Shown here: one piece after another, positions 19,267-27,953 of the stretch | Layout: each line of letters begins with the position of its first letter | Numbering within the stretch: the first letter of the stretch is position 1 | Position numbers and translations under genes: made by a program | Assembly (NCBI RefSeq): GCF_013359945.1 | Contig: NZ_JABWCS010000219.1 | Location: forward strand, 186,001 to 250,000 | Length of the DNA stretch: 64,000 nucleotides | Direction of reading: 5' to 3' | From: Paenibacillus agri | GTDB lineage: Bacteria; Bacillota; Bacilli; Paenibacillales; Paenibacillaceae | Notes under the pieces: model-generated | What the model was told of the DNA's origin: nothing | The model's input: only the letters and a program-made list of their open reading frames with translations | The model's database searches: none

Positions 19267-20066
19267 GTAAACCATGGAGTGAGATTGTTCCCAAGCCACG
19301 AAAGAATCGTTTCCGCTGGCTGATTTATGTAGCGCTGGCTGCAATTTATATTTGGGCTTTTTCCGGTGTGCCGTTTAACGGATTCAAGGAGACAGCCGGG
19401 GTAATTACGAAGGCGATCTTTAGCGGAATCTTCTCCCCGGACTGGGGATTTGTCTATTTGCCGGACGGTGAGGATCTGCTGCACGGATTGCTAGAGACCT
19501 TAGCGATTTCAGTATTGGGAACGTTTATTTCTACATTTGTTTGTATTCCGTTTGCTTTCTGGGCAGCGGTGAATATGAGCCGGGGAAAAGTAATCTCGGG
19601 TTCCGGTAAGCTGGTCTTGAGCTTTGTTCGCACCTTTCCCGAGATTGTTATGGCCTTGCTGTTCATCAAGGCCGTAGGCCCGGGTTCTTTCGCCGGTGTA
19701 CTGGCTCTGGGGCTGCACTCAATAGGGATGCTGGGGAAGCTGTTCGCGGACGAAATCGAGAATATCGACCGTGGACCGCTGGAAGCACTGATTTCTTCGG
19801 GTGCTAGCCGCATGCAAGTATTGTGGTTCGCGGTGCTGCCTCAGGTGTTGCCCGGGTTCCTTTCCTATACACTGTACCGATTCGAGATCAACGTCCGCTC
19901 AGCGACGATTCTTGGTGTCATCGGTGCCGGGGGGATTGGTACGCCGTTAATCTTCGCGCTTGGAGCGCGAAATTGGGACCGGGTAGGTATCATTCTGCTC
20001 GGAATTATTGTGATGATTACGGTGATTGATATTATCTCAGGTACGATTCGGAAGCGTTTGGTGTAA
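19263..20066 (+). CDS. phnE: Phosphate/phosphonate ABC transporter permease 2
   Basis: 267 residues, paralogous to the preceding permease. The shared EAA segment DEIENIDRGPLEALISSGASR and the RSATILGVIGAGGIGTPL block make this clear. It starts inside an ATGA overlap with the first permease gene. The operon ends at a strong terminator 20 bases downstream. Confidence 0.9.
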   Translation: MSKPWSEIVPKPRKNRFRWLIYVALAAIYIWAFSGVPFNGFKETAGVITKAIFSGIFSPDWGFVYLPDGEDLLHGLLETLAISVLGTFISTFVCIPFAFWAAVNMSRGKVISGSGKLVLSFVRTFPEIVMALLFIKAVGPGSFAGVLALGLHSIGMLGKLFADEIENIDRGPLEALISSGASRMQVLWFAVLPQVLPGFLSYTLYRFEINVRSATILGVIGAGGIGTPLIFALGARNWDRVGIILLGIIVMITVIDIISGTIRKRLV

Positions 20067-20085
20067 ACACAAAAAGCTACAAGAC

Positions 20086-20121
20086 AAAACTCACACTAGC
20101 TAGATTCTGTGTGAGTTTTAT
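20086..20121 (+). terminator. Terminator of the phn operon
   Basis: AAAACTCACAC (20086-20096) with GTGTGAGTTTT (20109-20119) and a 12-base loop, followed by ATTTAT. Confidence 0.88.
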
Positions 20122-20205
20122 TTATATTGAGACAAGGATTTCGAATTTGCGATAATATAACAGGGGAAGTGGAGAATGCAGCTTTAAGAAGGAGAAGTGG
20201 TAGAT

Positions 20206-20727
20206 TTGGTTATTCGTATTTTAGATGCTAATGATGCTGAGACCTATCAGAAGCTTCGGTTAAGAGCATTAAGAGATCATCCCGAGGCCTTTCTAAGCAG
20301 CTATGAAGATGAAAAGGATATGCCGCTGGCTATGGTACAAACAAGGCTGCAGGCCGATCAGAATAGGTTCACTCTCGGAGCTTTTAACGATAATGGTGAG
20401 CTTGCAGGTATAGTGACTTTTATTCGGGAGAACCGAGAGAAGGTCAAGCACAAAGGGCTTGTAGTAGCGGTGTATGTGAGCCCGGAAGCCCGGAAGCTTC
20501 GTCTCGGTTTTGCTTTAATGGAGGAACTTATCGCCAGAGCGGCACAGCTTGAGGGCGTGGAGATTCTGAACCTGGCTGTGATGTCCGGGAATGAAGCAGC
20601 GGTAAGGCTGTATGAGTCGCTAGGGTTCACTTGCTATGGCAAGGAGAAAAAAGCGGTTAAGATCGGTGATACTTACTACGACGATGAGCTTATGAGCCTG
20701 GATTTAAGTGAACGGAGAACATTTTGA
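20206..20727 (+). CDS. GNAT family N-acetyltransferase
   Basis: Acetyl-CoA-dependent transferase of unknown acceptor, 173 residues from the TTG at 20206, which has the best spacing from AAGGAG; a GTG three codons earlier is the alternative. Motif A is VVAVYVSPEARKLRLGFALM, with the usual Arg/Gly pyrophosphate loop in variant form (R-K-L-R-L-G). The C-terminal NEAAVRLYESLGFTCYGKE is the classic GNAT ending. No neighbour gives a substrate. Confidence 0.85.
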   Translation: MVIRILDANDAETYQKLRLRALRDHPEAFLSSYEDEKDMPLAMVQTRLQADQNRFTLGAFNDNGELAGIVTFIRENREKVKHKGLVVAVYVSPEARKLRLGFALMEELIARAAQLEGVEILNLAVMSGNEAAVRLYESLGFTCYGKEKKAVKIGDTYYDDELMSLDLSERRTF

Positions 20728-20813
20728 ATCCGAGGAGCTACAAATAATTGTAATAACATTCCTGCCTAGAGCATATGCTGGTCTATCCGACTTGTCCCAA
20801 AGGAGTTGAAGAC

Positions 20814-21545
20814 TTGGCTACTGCGCTTCTAGGCAGTTTTTTATCGGCAATGGCGACTGTTCTCGGCGTAATCCCTATTCTGTTCGTGAAGAGACTATCG
20901 GAAAAATGGAAGGATATTCTAGTCGCATTTACAGCCGGAATTATGGTATCTGCTGCCACCTTTGGCTTAATGCCGCAGGCAATCCAGGAGTCGGGAATTA
21001 TATCCTTGACCCTTGGATTGATCACCGGGGTACTGCTGCTGGACTTGATCGAGAGCCATATTCCCCACATTGATGTGGAGAACAAGCCCGGCTACACCAA
21101 TATGGATTCGAAGGCATTGCTCGTTATCATTGCGCTCTTTATCCACAACATCCCAGAAGGGCTTAGTACAGGTTTTAGTTATGCCAGTCAGCAGGCCAGC
21201 CTTGGGCCCACGGTTGCTCTGGCTATCGGTGCACAGAACATTCCGGAAGGGCTGATTCTGGCTGTATTTATGATGAATTCCCGGACAAGCCGATGGAAGG
21301 CGTTAGGGATTGCCGCTTTGACCGGACTGATGGAGATGGTATCGGCGGTGATCGGTTATTTTACGGCCAGTTCGCTGCAGAATGTAGTCGGCTACGGTCT
21401 TGCTTTTGCTGCAGGGGCGATGCTCTTTATCGTATACAAGGAACTGATTCCGGAGAGTCACGGCCATGGCTACGAGCGTTCATCGACTTATTCGTTCATT
21501 ATCGGGCTTCTCATCATGGTGTATATCACACAGATTTTCCAATAG
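20814..21545 (+). CDS. ZIP family divalent metal transporter
   Basis: Membrane carrier for zinc or related metals, 243 residues and about eight helices. Helix 4 metal motif HNIPEGLSTGFSY and helix 5 motif GAQNIPEGLILAVF are both intact. The start is taken as the TTG at 20814, preceded by AAAGGAG at 8 bases; an in-frame ATG at 20775 has no ribosome site. It probably imports or exports zinc across the cytoplasmic membrane. No Zur box is seen. Confidence 0.88.
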   Translation: MATALLGSFLSAMATVLGVIPILFVKRLSEKWKDILVAFTAGIMVSAATFGLMPQAIQESGIISLTLGLITGVLLLDLIESHIPHIDVENKPGYTNMDSKALLVIIALFIHNIPEGLSTGFSYASQQASLGPTVALAIGAQNIPEGLILAVFMMNSRTSRWKALGIAALTGLMEMVSAVIGYFTASSLQNVVGYGLAFAAGAMLFIVYKELIPESHGHGYERSSTYSFIIGLLIMVYITQIFQ

Positions 21546-21590
21546 GGTGGATAAAGGATTTTTGGTAAAGTCTGTCGAACAAGAACATTT

Positions 21591-23051
21591 ATGATGACCA
21601 TATATGAAACGAAAAAATTGCCATTTTATACGTTGCTGTTATTTATTATTGCTGGAATGCTTGGAGCGGGTTTTTTTAAGCCCCGTTCCTTTTTGGCGTT
21701 AGCTGCGGTTCTTTATGCTGTAACAGCGGTATATCTGGCAGGGGTTAAAAAGTTTACGCTGCTACCGGTGCATATTTTTCTACTGATTATTATGGTTTTA
21801 TATTGGCTGGCTGTCGGATATGCCGCTGATCCTGAGCAAGCTGTTCTGGAAGCGGTTAAAGTGTCGCTGCTGCTGCCGGTCACGCTGCTATTCTCAGGCT
21901 TATCCAGTCTTCAGCGTGACCGGCTTTGGGCGGCATGGTCCTGGGGCGGTGCAGGACTCACACTTTGGGGGCTCTTCTTCGGCCTCTTCCGTGAGGGCAG
22001 GCTGGAATCCACGTTAGGCTATGCCAATGTGTACGCTGTCGTGATGGCAGCGGGCTTGGCCGCTGGCTGGCATGCCTACAGACGGTCCAGTCAGCAGAGA
22101 TATTGGCTGCTGATGGCCATTCAACTGTGCGGGCTGTTGATGTCAGGTTCAAGAGCAGTATTGATTCTTGTAGCTGCCGGAACGGCCTTTCTTTTATTTT
22201 TAAATAAAAGAAGCAAAGGGGCTGTATGGGGAGCAATTATTATGCTTGTGGTCCTATTGGCAGCAGTTGTCGTCGGCGTACTCTATGGCGGCACTGGCAG
22301 CATTCGCAGCATTGGCTGGAACGCCACGGAGTTTTCTCTGCGTCGTATCTATTGGAGTGATGGCCTCCGGTTATGGAAGACGCATTGGCTGACGGGTACC
22401 GGCGGGGGCGGCTGGGCCGTGCTGTATCCCTCAGTTTTCGTAAAATATGTGCATCAGCAGTATTTGCAAATGGCACTGGATACGGGCATTGCCGGAGCCT
22501 TGGCGTTTATAGCCATGATTTTGACTGCACTCCGGGCCAACTGGCGCCGGGGGCGGGAAGGCTTAAACATTATGCTGGCAGTATTGCTTTTCTGCGCCCA
22601 TCTTGCTTTTGACATCGACCTGGCCTATCCGCTCCTCTTCGGCTTGTTTGTGATGCTGTTGTCCGAAATGGAGCTAGAGGGATACAAGGGAAAAGAGATC
22701 ATGCTCGCCGGCCTAAGAACTACTGCAGTTGTGCTACCTTGCCTTATCGCTATTTGCACTTTTGTCTGGATGACGGCAGGGTACATGTTGATCTCCAAGG
22801 GAGAAGCGGCAAGTGCCCGGAGGGAGTGGAAGAGCGCGCTGCAAAGCCTGCAATCGGCGGAGAAAATACTACCTTGGTCGCATGAGGTGCACTATCAGTT
22901 GGCGGCTGTATATTCCGGTCTCGCGCAATCTCAAGGGGATGAGAGTACGATGAAAAAGGCAATTAACGAGATTAGGATCGCTGCGTCGAAGGTCCCTGCT
23001 AACAAGAAGTATCAGGAGATGCTGAAAAAGGTGGAGAAAAGTAAGAAATAG
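21591..23051 (+). CDS. O-antigen ligase-like (Wzy_C) membrane protein
   Basis: 486 residues with 10-12 membrane segments. The large loop and flanking helices carry the Wzy_C pattern TGTGGGGWAVLYPS then HQQYLQMALDTGIAGALAF (His in the H-x-Y type motif). The last ~90 residues are a soluble tail with a TPR-like helix pair (SARREWKSALQSLQSAEKI, HYQLAAVYSGLAQSQ). The family joins or polymerises surface glycans; Gram-positive members may link cell-wall or S-layer glycans. The next gene encodes an SLH surface protein, so a surface-glycan role is plausible but inferred. No clear ribosome site precedes the ATG-ATG start. Confidence 0.75.
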   Translation: MMTIYETKKLPFYTLLLFIIAGMLGAGFFKPRSFLALAAVLYAVTAVYLAGVKKFTLLPVHIFLLIIMVLYWLAVGYAADPEQAVLEAVKVSLLLPVTLLFSGLSSLQRDRLWAAWSWGGAGLTLWGLFFGLFREGRLESTLGYANVYAVVMAAGLAAGWHAYRRSSQQRYWLLMAIQLCGLLMSGSRAVLILVAAGTAFLLFLNKRSKGAVWGAIIMLVVLLAAVVVGVLYGGTGSIRSIGWNATEFSLRRIYWSDGLRLWKTHWLTGTGGGGWAVLYPSVFVKYVHQQYLQMALDTGIAGALAFIAMILTALRANWRRGREGLNIMLAVLLFCAHLAFDIDLAYPLLFGLFVMLLSEMELEGYKGKEIMLAGLRTTAVVLPCLIAICTFVWMTAGYMLISKGEAASARREWKSALQSLQSAEKILPWSHEVHYQLAAVYSGLAQSQGDESTMKKAINEIRIAASKVPANKKYQEMLKKVEKSKK

Positions 23052-23164
23052 GAATATATCTATAGCAAATACATATTGTTATTTGTTGGAATTCATCTTA
23101 TTATGGGGAAAGATTTCCAATACATAGATATCTATTTTTAGGAGGAATTATTCTGCACAAGATT

Positions 23165-25819
23165 ATGCGAAAAATCAGCGTTTCCCTGGCAGTTGTCATG
23201 CTGCTGGCTCTGAGCGCTCCGGTCTTGACATATGCGGCTAGCATTCTCAAATTGAAGTATGATGCGTCAACCGGGGAGATCTCGGGAATTATCTATTCCG
23301 ATCAGAGGGATATTTCTTTGAGTCTTGACCTGGGAGGACAAGAAGTTCCCGTCTCTTCGAACGTGGTGGGAGAAGTGTATCATTCCTATTCATCCAATAT
23401 CTTCTGGGCGAATGTGAATGGGCAGATCGGAACGGGACTGGCTCCCTGGAACATTAAGGTCAGAGCTGGGAAGGAGAATCTGATACCGGCCAGTGTAACG
23501 GGAACCACCTATGACTTCAATTTCGCCCCGTTGTTTCATGCTCCCGATATCTATCGGAATTTTCAATATGATTACTATAATGACGGCACTCATCTTTTTC
23601 TGAATTGGTCGCCAGTAAACCGGGGTAGCGTGTTCGGCTTTTCTCACTACAAGGTATACGACAATAACGAGCTTATATTCTCAACCCGTGACAACTCTAT
23701 GTTTCCGATAACAGAACGATATGATCGGCTTCCGGTATTTCCGTACCATTCTTTTCACCAATTTCAGGTAAGTGCAGTGGACTGGCTTGGTCATGAGACG
23801 GAAAGGTCGGCCCCGTACATGATGAGAGCCCCAGGTTTGATGAAGGAAGCTAAGGCAGAATATAGAGGAGCCAAAGCAGGGACGAAGCTCCAGCCACTTG
23901 ATAGCATTGTATCCTTCACACCAAGCTCGGAGCAGCTGACAGGTGTCTCTTCGGACGCATTCCAACTGGATTTGAAGTTCACGGATGCGCTAGATTACGA
24001 CTACAATGCCGTGCCATATACACTCAACTATAATGCAATCCAGGCAAGTGATTTCGAGCTGGTAAAATCGGACGGCACGGTCATTCCCGTGAGAGGATTA
24101 ACGCCCAAGAATAAGACGATTAGCCTTTCTTTCCAACAGGTTTTAGATAGTAGAGCAACCTATACGTTGCGTCTCTCCAAACAGGCTTCTGGTGATGAGA
24201 TTGCCCTGCCCAAGGTGAACACAAGAAGCGCCGGGATTGATCTTTATGTGGAAACCCTGCCTGAACATGCCTTGAGCTATAGATTCGAAGCATCTGTAGA
24301 GGCGTTCATCGGTACATTTCCAGAACCTCCTACAGGCTTAAGAGCTACTCCAGGAGACGGGACACTAAGCTTGAACTGGAACCGTAATACGGAGGAGGAT
24401 CTGGATGGGTATCTGGTATGGCTGGATGGCAAGTTGCTGACGCAATCTCCGATTCAGAAGACCAGCTTCTTCATTGATGGATTGACCAACGGAAAGACGT
24501 ATCATGTCAACGTAGCTGCCGTAAACAAGGACGGTGGTCGTTCGCTGCAGGCCTTCATCTTCCCCGTACCTAAGGTACCGGATGGAAGTGGTGGTACGGA
24601 ACCGGGAGGTTCAGGCCCTGGGAATGGTAACGGCGGCGGTGGTGGCGTAACGGCTCCAGCACCTGCAACGTTGGAACCGGCCCCTGCAGGTCCGGCGCTG
24701 TTAGCCACTCTAGTGGACAAGGATGGTATCTCCAAGACCTTGGGTGTTGCGTTAAGAAGCGAGAACGGCAAGGTTAAAGTACCGGTTGCAGAGGATATCA
24801 AGCAGCTTCTGTTGCCAGCAGCAGGGGAGTTATTAATTAAGGACAACACTCTGGTGATTGAAAAAGATGACTTATCGCTGGCTATCCCTGGACAGGTGCT
24901 TGAACAGCTAAAAAGCCTGGTTCCTGTAGCGCAGCTAAACACTTCAAGAATTTCTGTCGGATTCGCCCCGATCGGTAGTATCGAGCTTGCTGAAGATACA
25001 GCCAGAGCAGCTTCGCAGTCTGCTAATTCTGTAATCACGCCAAGTGGTGCAGCCTTCAACATTACGCTGTCGCTTATCACAAATGATGGAAAGGAAAGTA
25101 AGCTTAGCGAGTTCAGCTATCCGGTAACGTTGAAGCTCAAAGTTGCAGAAGGAAGCAATCCCAATCTTACGGGAATCTATTATCTGAATGAGCTGGGTGG
25201 GATACAATATTTAGGAGGACGTTTAAGTGACGGATATTTGACGATAGATGTCAGTCATCTTAGCAAATACGCCGTGTTGCAATATGACAAATCGTTCACG
25301 GATGTGCCAGCCGGCCATTGGGCTTCATCTGCGATCAAGTCCATGGTTGCCCAGCATGTCGCAACAGGAACAAGCGATACCCGCTTCTCCCCTAATCAGC
25401 AAGTGACACGCGCGGAATTTGCAGCCTTTATTGCCCGCAAGCTGAACTTGAAAGCTTCCGGTGCATCTGACTTTACCGATGTACCTTCTACCAAATGGTA
25501 TAGCGATTCCGTAGCCGCCGTAGTGGGGGCGGGGATTGCCAGCGGACAGTCCGAAACGCTGTTTGCACCGGATCGCCCGATCTCACGCCAGGAGATGGTC
25601 GTTATGGTGATGAAGGCTTATGCCTATAAATATATGCTGCCATTTAATGTAGGCGATGAAGGAATACCGTTCGCCGATCAGGCGCAGATATCTATGTGGG
25701 CCAAGCCTTATGCAGCCGCTGCCCATAAGCTTGAATTGGTTCAGGGTAGCGATAACAAACTTGAGCCGAATAAGAAAGCTACTCGTGCTGAAGCCGTTAT
25801 GGTGATCTCTAAGCTGTAA
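23165..25819 (+). CDS. Secreted SLH-domain surface protein with fibronectin type III domain
   Basis: 884 residues. Signal peptide at 1-25 (KISVSLAVVMLLALSAPVLTYA). The N-terminal half is unassigned beta-rich sequence. A fibronectin type III domain lies at about 390-470 (PTGLRATPGDGTLSLNW, DGLTNGKTYHVNVAAVNKDG), followed by a Gly/Pro-rich linker, an unassigned domain (about 515-700), then three S-layer homology domains to the C-terminus (FTDVPAGHWASSAIKSM, FTDVPSTKWYSDSVAAV, FADQAQISMWAKPYAAAAHK). SLH domains anchor to pyruvylated wall polysaccharide. The GGAGG at 23141-23145 sits 7 bases before an in-frame CTG (23153) but 19 before the ATG, so a CTG start is possible. Confidence 0.88.
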   Translation: MRKISVSLAVVMLLALSAPVLTYAASILKLKYDASTGEISGIIYSDQRDISLSLDLGGQEVPVSSNVVGEVYHSYSSNIFWANVNGQIGTGLAPWNIKVRAGKENLIPASVTGTTYDFNFAPLFHAPDIYRNFQYDYYNDGTHLFLNWSPVNRGSVFGFSHYKVYDNNELIFSTRDNSMFPITERYDRLPVFPYHSFHQFQVSAVDWLGHETERSAPYMMRAPGLMKEAKAEYRGAKAGTKLQPLDSIVSFTPSSEQLTGVSSDAFQLDLKFTDALDYDYNAVPYTLNYNAIQASDFELVKSDGTVIPVRGLTPKNKTISLSFQQVLDSRATYTLRLSKQASGDEIALPKVNTRSAGIDLYVETLPEHALSYRFEASVEAFIGTFPEPPTGLRATPGDGTLSLNWNRNTEEDLDGYLVWLDGKLLTQSPIQKTSFFIDGLTNGKTYHVNVAAVNKDGGRSLQAFIFPVPKVPDGSGGTEPGGSGPGNGNGGGGGVTAPAPATLEPAPAGPALLATLVDKDGISKTLGVALRSENGKVKVPVAEDIKQLLLPAAGELLIKDNTLVIEKDDLSLAIPGQVLEQLKSLVPVAQLNTSRISVGFAPIGSIELAEDTARAASQSANSVITPSGAAFNITLSLITNDGKESKLSEFSYPVTLKLKVAEGSNPNLTGIYYLNELGGIQYLGGRLSDGYLTIDVSHLSKYAVLQYDKSFTDVPAGHWASSAIKSMVAQHVATGTSDTRFSPNQQVTRAEFAAFIARKLNLKASGASDFTDVPSTKWYSDSVAAVVGAGIASGQSETLFAPDRPISRQEMVVMVMKAYAYKYMLPFNVGDEGIPFADQAQISMWAKPYAAAAHKLELVQGSDNKLEPNKKATRAEAVMVISKL

Positions 25820-25867
25820 CTCACTGCTCGTGCTAAGGCGTGACTGAATTGAATTATGCTATGACTC

Positions 25868-25912
25868 AAGAGGATGTCCCTAAAGCTATTAGCTCTAAGG
25901 ACATCCTCTTTG
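25868..25912 (+). terminator. Terminator after the SLH gene
   Basis: AAGAGGATGTCC (25868-25879) pairs perfectly with GGACATCCTCTT (25899-25910); the loop holds a further AGCT/AGCT pair. A short T run follows. Confidence 0.85.
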
Positions 25913-25984
25913 GCATGATCCGCCCCAAAAGAATGGATGATGGCGGTTGGTGGCATGTGGGCTCGGTGGCTGAAAACTCGATCG

Positions 25985-26130
25985 CTGGCCGCTCGTTCAC
26001 TGGTCGCTCGTTCACTGGTCGCTCGTTAGCTGGTCGCTCGTTGGCTGGTCGCTCGTTGGCTGGTCGCTCGTTGGCTGCTCGTTGGCTGGCCGCTCGTTGG
26101 CTGGTCGCTCGTTGGCTGGTCGCTCGTCGG
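25985..26130. repeat. Tandem array of a 15-base unit (CTGGTCGCTCGTTGG)
   Basis: About ten units. The first three differ at the end (TTCA, TTCA, TTAG), the middle ones are identical, two carry CTGGCC, and one is an 11-base unit that has lost GTCG. The 4-base loss breaks every reading frame, which argues against coding. It lies just after the SLH terminator. Confidence 0.92.
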
Positions 26131-26319
26131 CTCTCCTCCAGAACACGTACCCTCTGCGCTCCGCAGCTCTATTCCTGCCCGTTCCCGCCTGAAAGCTTTC
26201 CATAGGACAGCTAGCAATGGAATATAGACTGTCGACAGTTTTCAACCACTGGGAGCGGTAAACTCCCCTTAACCAGTCGCCTTAACAGTGGAAAAGAGGA
26301 GGCTGCTCCCCAACTAACA

Positions 26320-26494
26320 GCATTTTTGTACCTTATTTTTCTTCAATGTAGGTAAAAAAGTCAAATAAGGGCATTATTGTATCTTATTTTTTGAAAAAGC
26401 ACGCTGGAAGGGGTATTCTAGAAGATTTAAGGTACAATATTGCACTTAATTTCTACTAACCGGTAGCTGCAGAGGATTTAAGGTACAAAAATGC
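26320..26494. repeat. Intergenic element with GCATT-TTGTACCTTA motifs, two direct and two inverted
   Basis: GCATTTTTGTACCTTA at 26320-26335, GCATTATTGTATCTTA at 26371-26386, then inverted TAAGGTACAATATTGC at 26428-26443 and TAAGGTACAAAAATGC at 26479-26494. The direct pair and the inverted pair are each spaced exactly 51 bases, making a symmetrical F-F-R-R structure with diverged sequence between the motifs. Confidence 0.8.
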
Positions 26495-26564
26495 CGTTAA
26501 TTACACGTCAATCCTTCTTATAAAAGCTCTCTCTTTTTCCTTTCCAAGCCCGGGACAATTGATC

Positions 26565-26630
26565 AAAGGGAGAAAGGGAGAAAGGGAGAAAGGGAGAAAG
26601 AGAGAAAGAGGGAAAGAGAGAAAGAAAGGG
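26565..26630. repeat. Polypurine tract of GGGAGAAA units
   Basis: About eight units of an 8-base purine repeat, exact at the left and decaying to GAGAGAAA and GAAAGAAA at the right. A pyrimidine tract (CTCTCTCTTTTTCC) lies 25 bases before it, so hairpin or triplex structures are possible. Confidence 0.85.
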
Positions 26631-26691
26631 ATAATGCACTCAACGCAATAAAATAGGTGCTTATCAGCTAGCCCCTTCGTTATGCAAGTCT

Positions 26692-26749
26692 CAAAAAAAC
26701 GGCAATTGAAGCTCGGTGCAGCGTATAGCTGCCCGGCTCCAGTTGCCGT
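26692..26749 (-). terminator. Terminator of the aldo/keto reductase gene
   Basis: On the minus strand ACGGCAA pairs with TTGCCGT, with inner GCAGC/GCTGC and CCGAGC/GCCCGG pairing, followed by seven Ts. Confidence 0.85.
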
Positions 26750-26770
26750 CTTTGGGACGCTTGGATGGAA

Positions 26771-27760
26771 TTATCCGCGGAGAATGGACTCGATTTGCTC
26801 CAGCTCTTCCGCGCTAAGCTCAGGCGCGTTCAAGGAAGCTACGGCATCCTCGATTTGGCTCACCTTGCTGGCACCGATCAGGGCAGAGGTAACTATTCCG
26901 CCGCGAAGAACCCAGGAGAGGGCAAGCTGCGACATCTTCTGGCCGCGTGCGGCGGCAAGCTCGTTCAGCTTCCGTACTTTGCCAAGAACCTCCTCCGTAA
27001 TTTCATTCTCGGAGAGGAACACGCTTGGTCCGGCAGCCCGGGAATCGGCGGTAATTCCGTTCAGATAGCGATCGGTCAGAATACCCTTTTGCAGGGGAGA
27101 GAACGCAATGGTGCCGATGCCTTCTTCGGCCAGCACATCCTGCAGTCCATCTTCAATCCAGCGCGACAACATGGAGTAGTTCGGCTGATGAATTAGACAT
27201 GGAGTTCCGAGCTGACGAAGAATTTGCGAAGCCTTGCGGGTATCCTCCGCGTTGTAGTTACTGATTCCCACGTAGAGCGCCTTGCCCTGGCGGACAAGCA
27301 GATCCAGTGCGGCCATTGTTTCTTCCAGCGGAGTGTTAGGATCTGGACGGTGATGATAGAAAATATCTACATAATCCAGGCCCATCCGTTTGAGGCTCTG
27401 ATCGAGACTGGAGACGAGGTACTTCTTGGAACCCCATTCCCCATAAGGACCTGGCCACATATAATAGCCTGCTTTTGTAGAAATAATCAGCTCATCACGG
27501 TAAGCGCCAAAGTCTTTGGCCAGAATCTGGCCGAAGCTCTCTTCCGCAGAACCTGCAGGCGGCCCGTAGTTGTTAGCGAGATCGAAATGAGTGATCCCAA
27601 GATCGAAGGCGCGTCTGACCATGGCTCTGCCATTTTCAAAGGTATCGATGCCGCCAAAATTATGCCAAAGGCCGAGCGAAATAGCTGGAAGACGGAGACC
27701 GCTGTTGCCTGTCCGGTTATATGTCATGTTGTCGTATCGGGTAGAACTGGCGTTGTACAT
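26771..27760 (-). CDS. Aldo/keto reductase (YghZ-like)
   Basis: NADPH-dependent reductase, 329 residues, TIM barrel. The start MYNASSTRYDNMTYNRTGNS, followed by GLRLPAISLGLWHNFG, matches the L-glyceraldehyde-3-phosphate reductase group (YghZ/Gpr). Catalytic Asp/Tyr appear in FDLANNYGPPAGSAE, Lys in ELIISTKAG and His in DIFYHHRPDPNTPLEE. The C-terminal LIGASKVSQIEDAV binds the NADPH 2'-phosphate. AGGAGG precedes the ATG. An AraC regulator lies just upstream on the same strand and may control it. Confidence 0.9.
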   Translation of the reverse strand: MYNASSTRYDNMTYNRTGNSGLRLPAISLGLWHNFGGIDTFENGRAMVRRAFDLGITHFDLANNYGPPAGSAEESFGQILAKDFGAYRDELIISTKAGYYMWPGPYGEWGSKKYLVSSLDQSLKRMGLDYVDIFYHHRPDPNTPLEETMAALDLLVRQGKALYVGISNYNAEDTRKASQILRQLGTPCLIHQPNYSMLSRWIEDGLQDVLAEEGIGTIAFSPLQKGILTDRYLNGITADSRAAGPSVFLSENEITEEVLGKVRKLNELAAARGQKMSQLALSWVLRGGIVTSALIGASKVSQIEDAVASLNAPELSAEELEQIESILRG

Positions 27761-27953
27761 GAAAGTTCCTCCTAAATGTTTTATGAAGCTTACTCACTTG
27801 AGATCCTTCAAAATAAAACTGACTCTGAAAAGCACTGTCAATGGTAAGGTTAGGCGAAGGATTTTTCAGAAAATCCACGCTCTTTTCAGGTTTGGGCTAC
27901 GTTCTTATTGTAGCGAAAGGTGTCTTCCAAGCGTATGTCAGAAAGGAAGGGAA

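Larger units (their letters stand above)
25820..26770. other. 950-base gene-free repeat-rich stretch
   Basis: Between the SLH gene and the convergent aldo/keto reductase gene. In order it holds a terminator, a 15-base tandem array, a four-motif intergenic element, a polypurine tract and the terminator of the reductase gene. Open frames across the tandem array exist only because the unit is a multiple of three. Confidence 0.8.

Noticed and set aside
25840-26245. Open frames on both strands across the 15-base tandem repeat (RSLAGRSLAG and ANERPANERP proteins)
   Set aside because: The unit is a multiple of three, so frames stay open by chance; a 4-base deletion in one unit shifts frame, the plus-strand frame starts before a terminator, and no ribosome site is seen.
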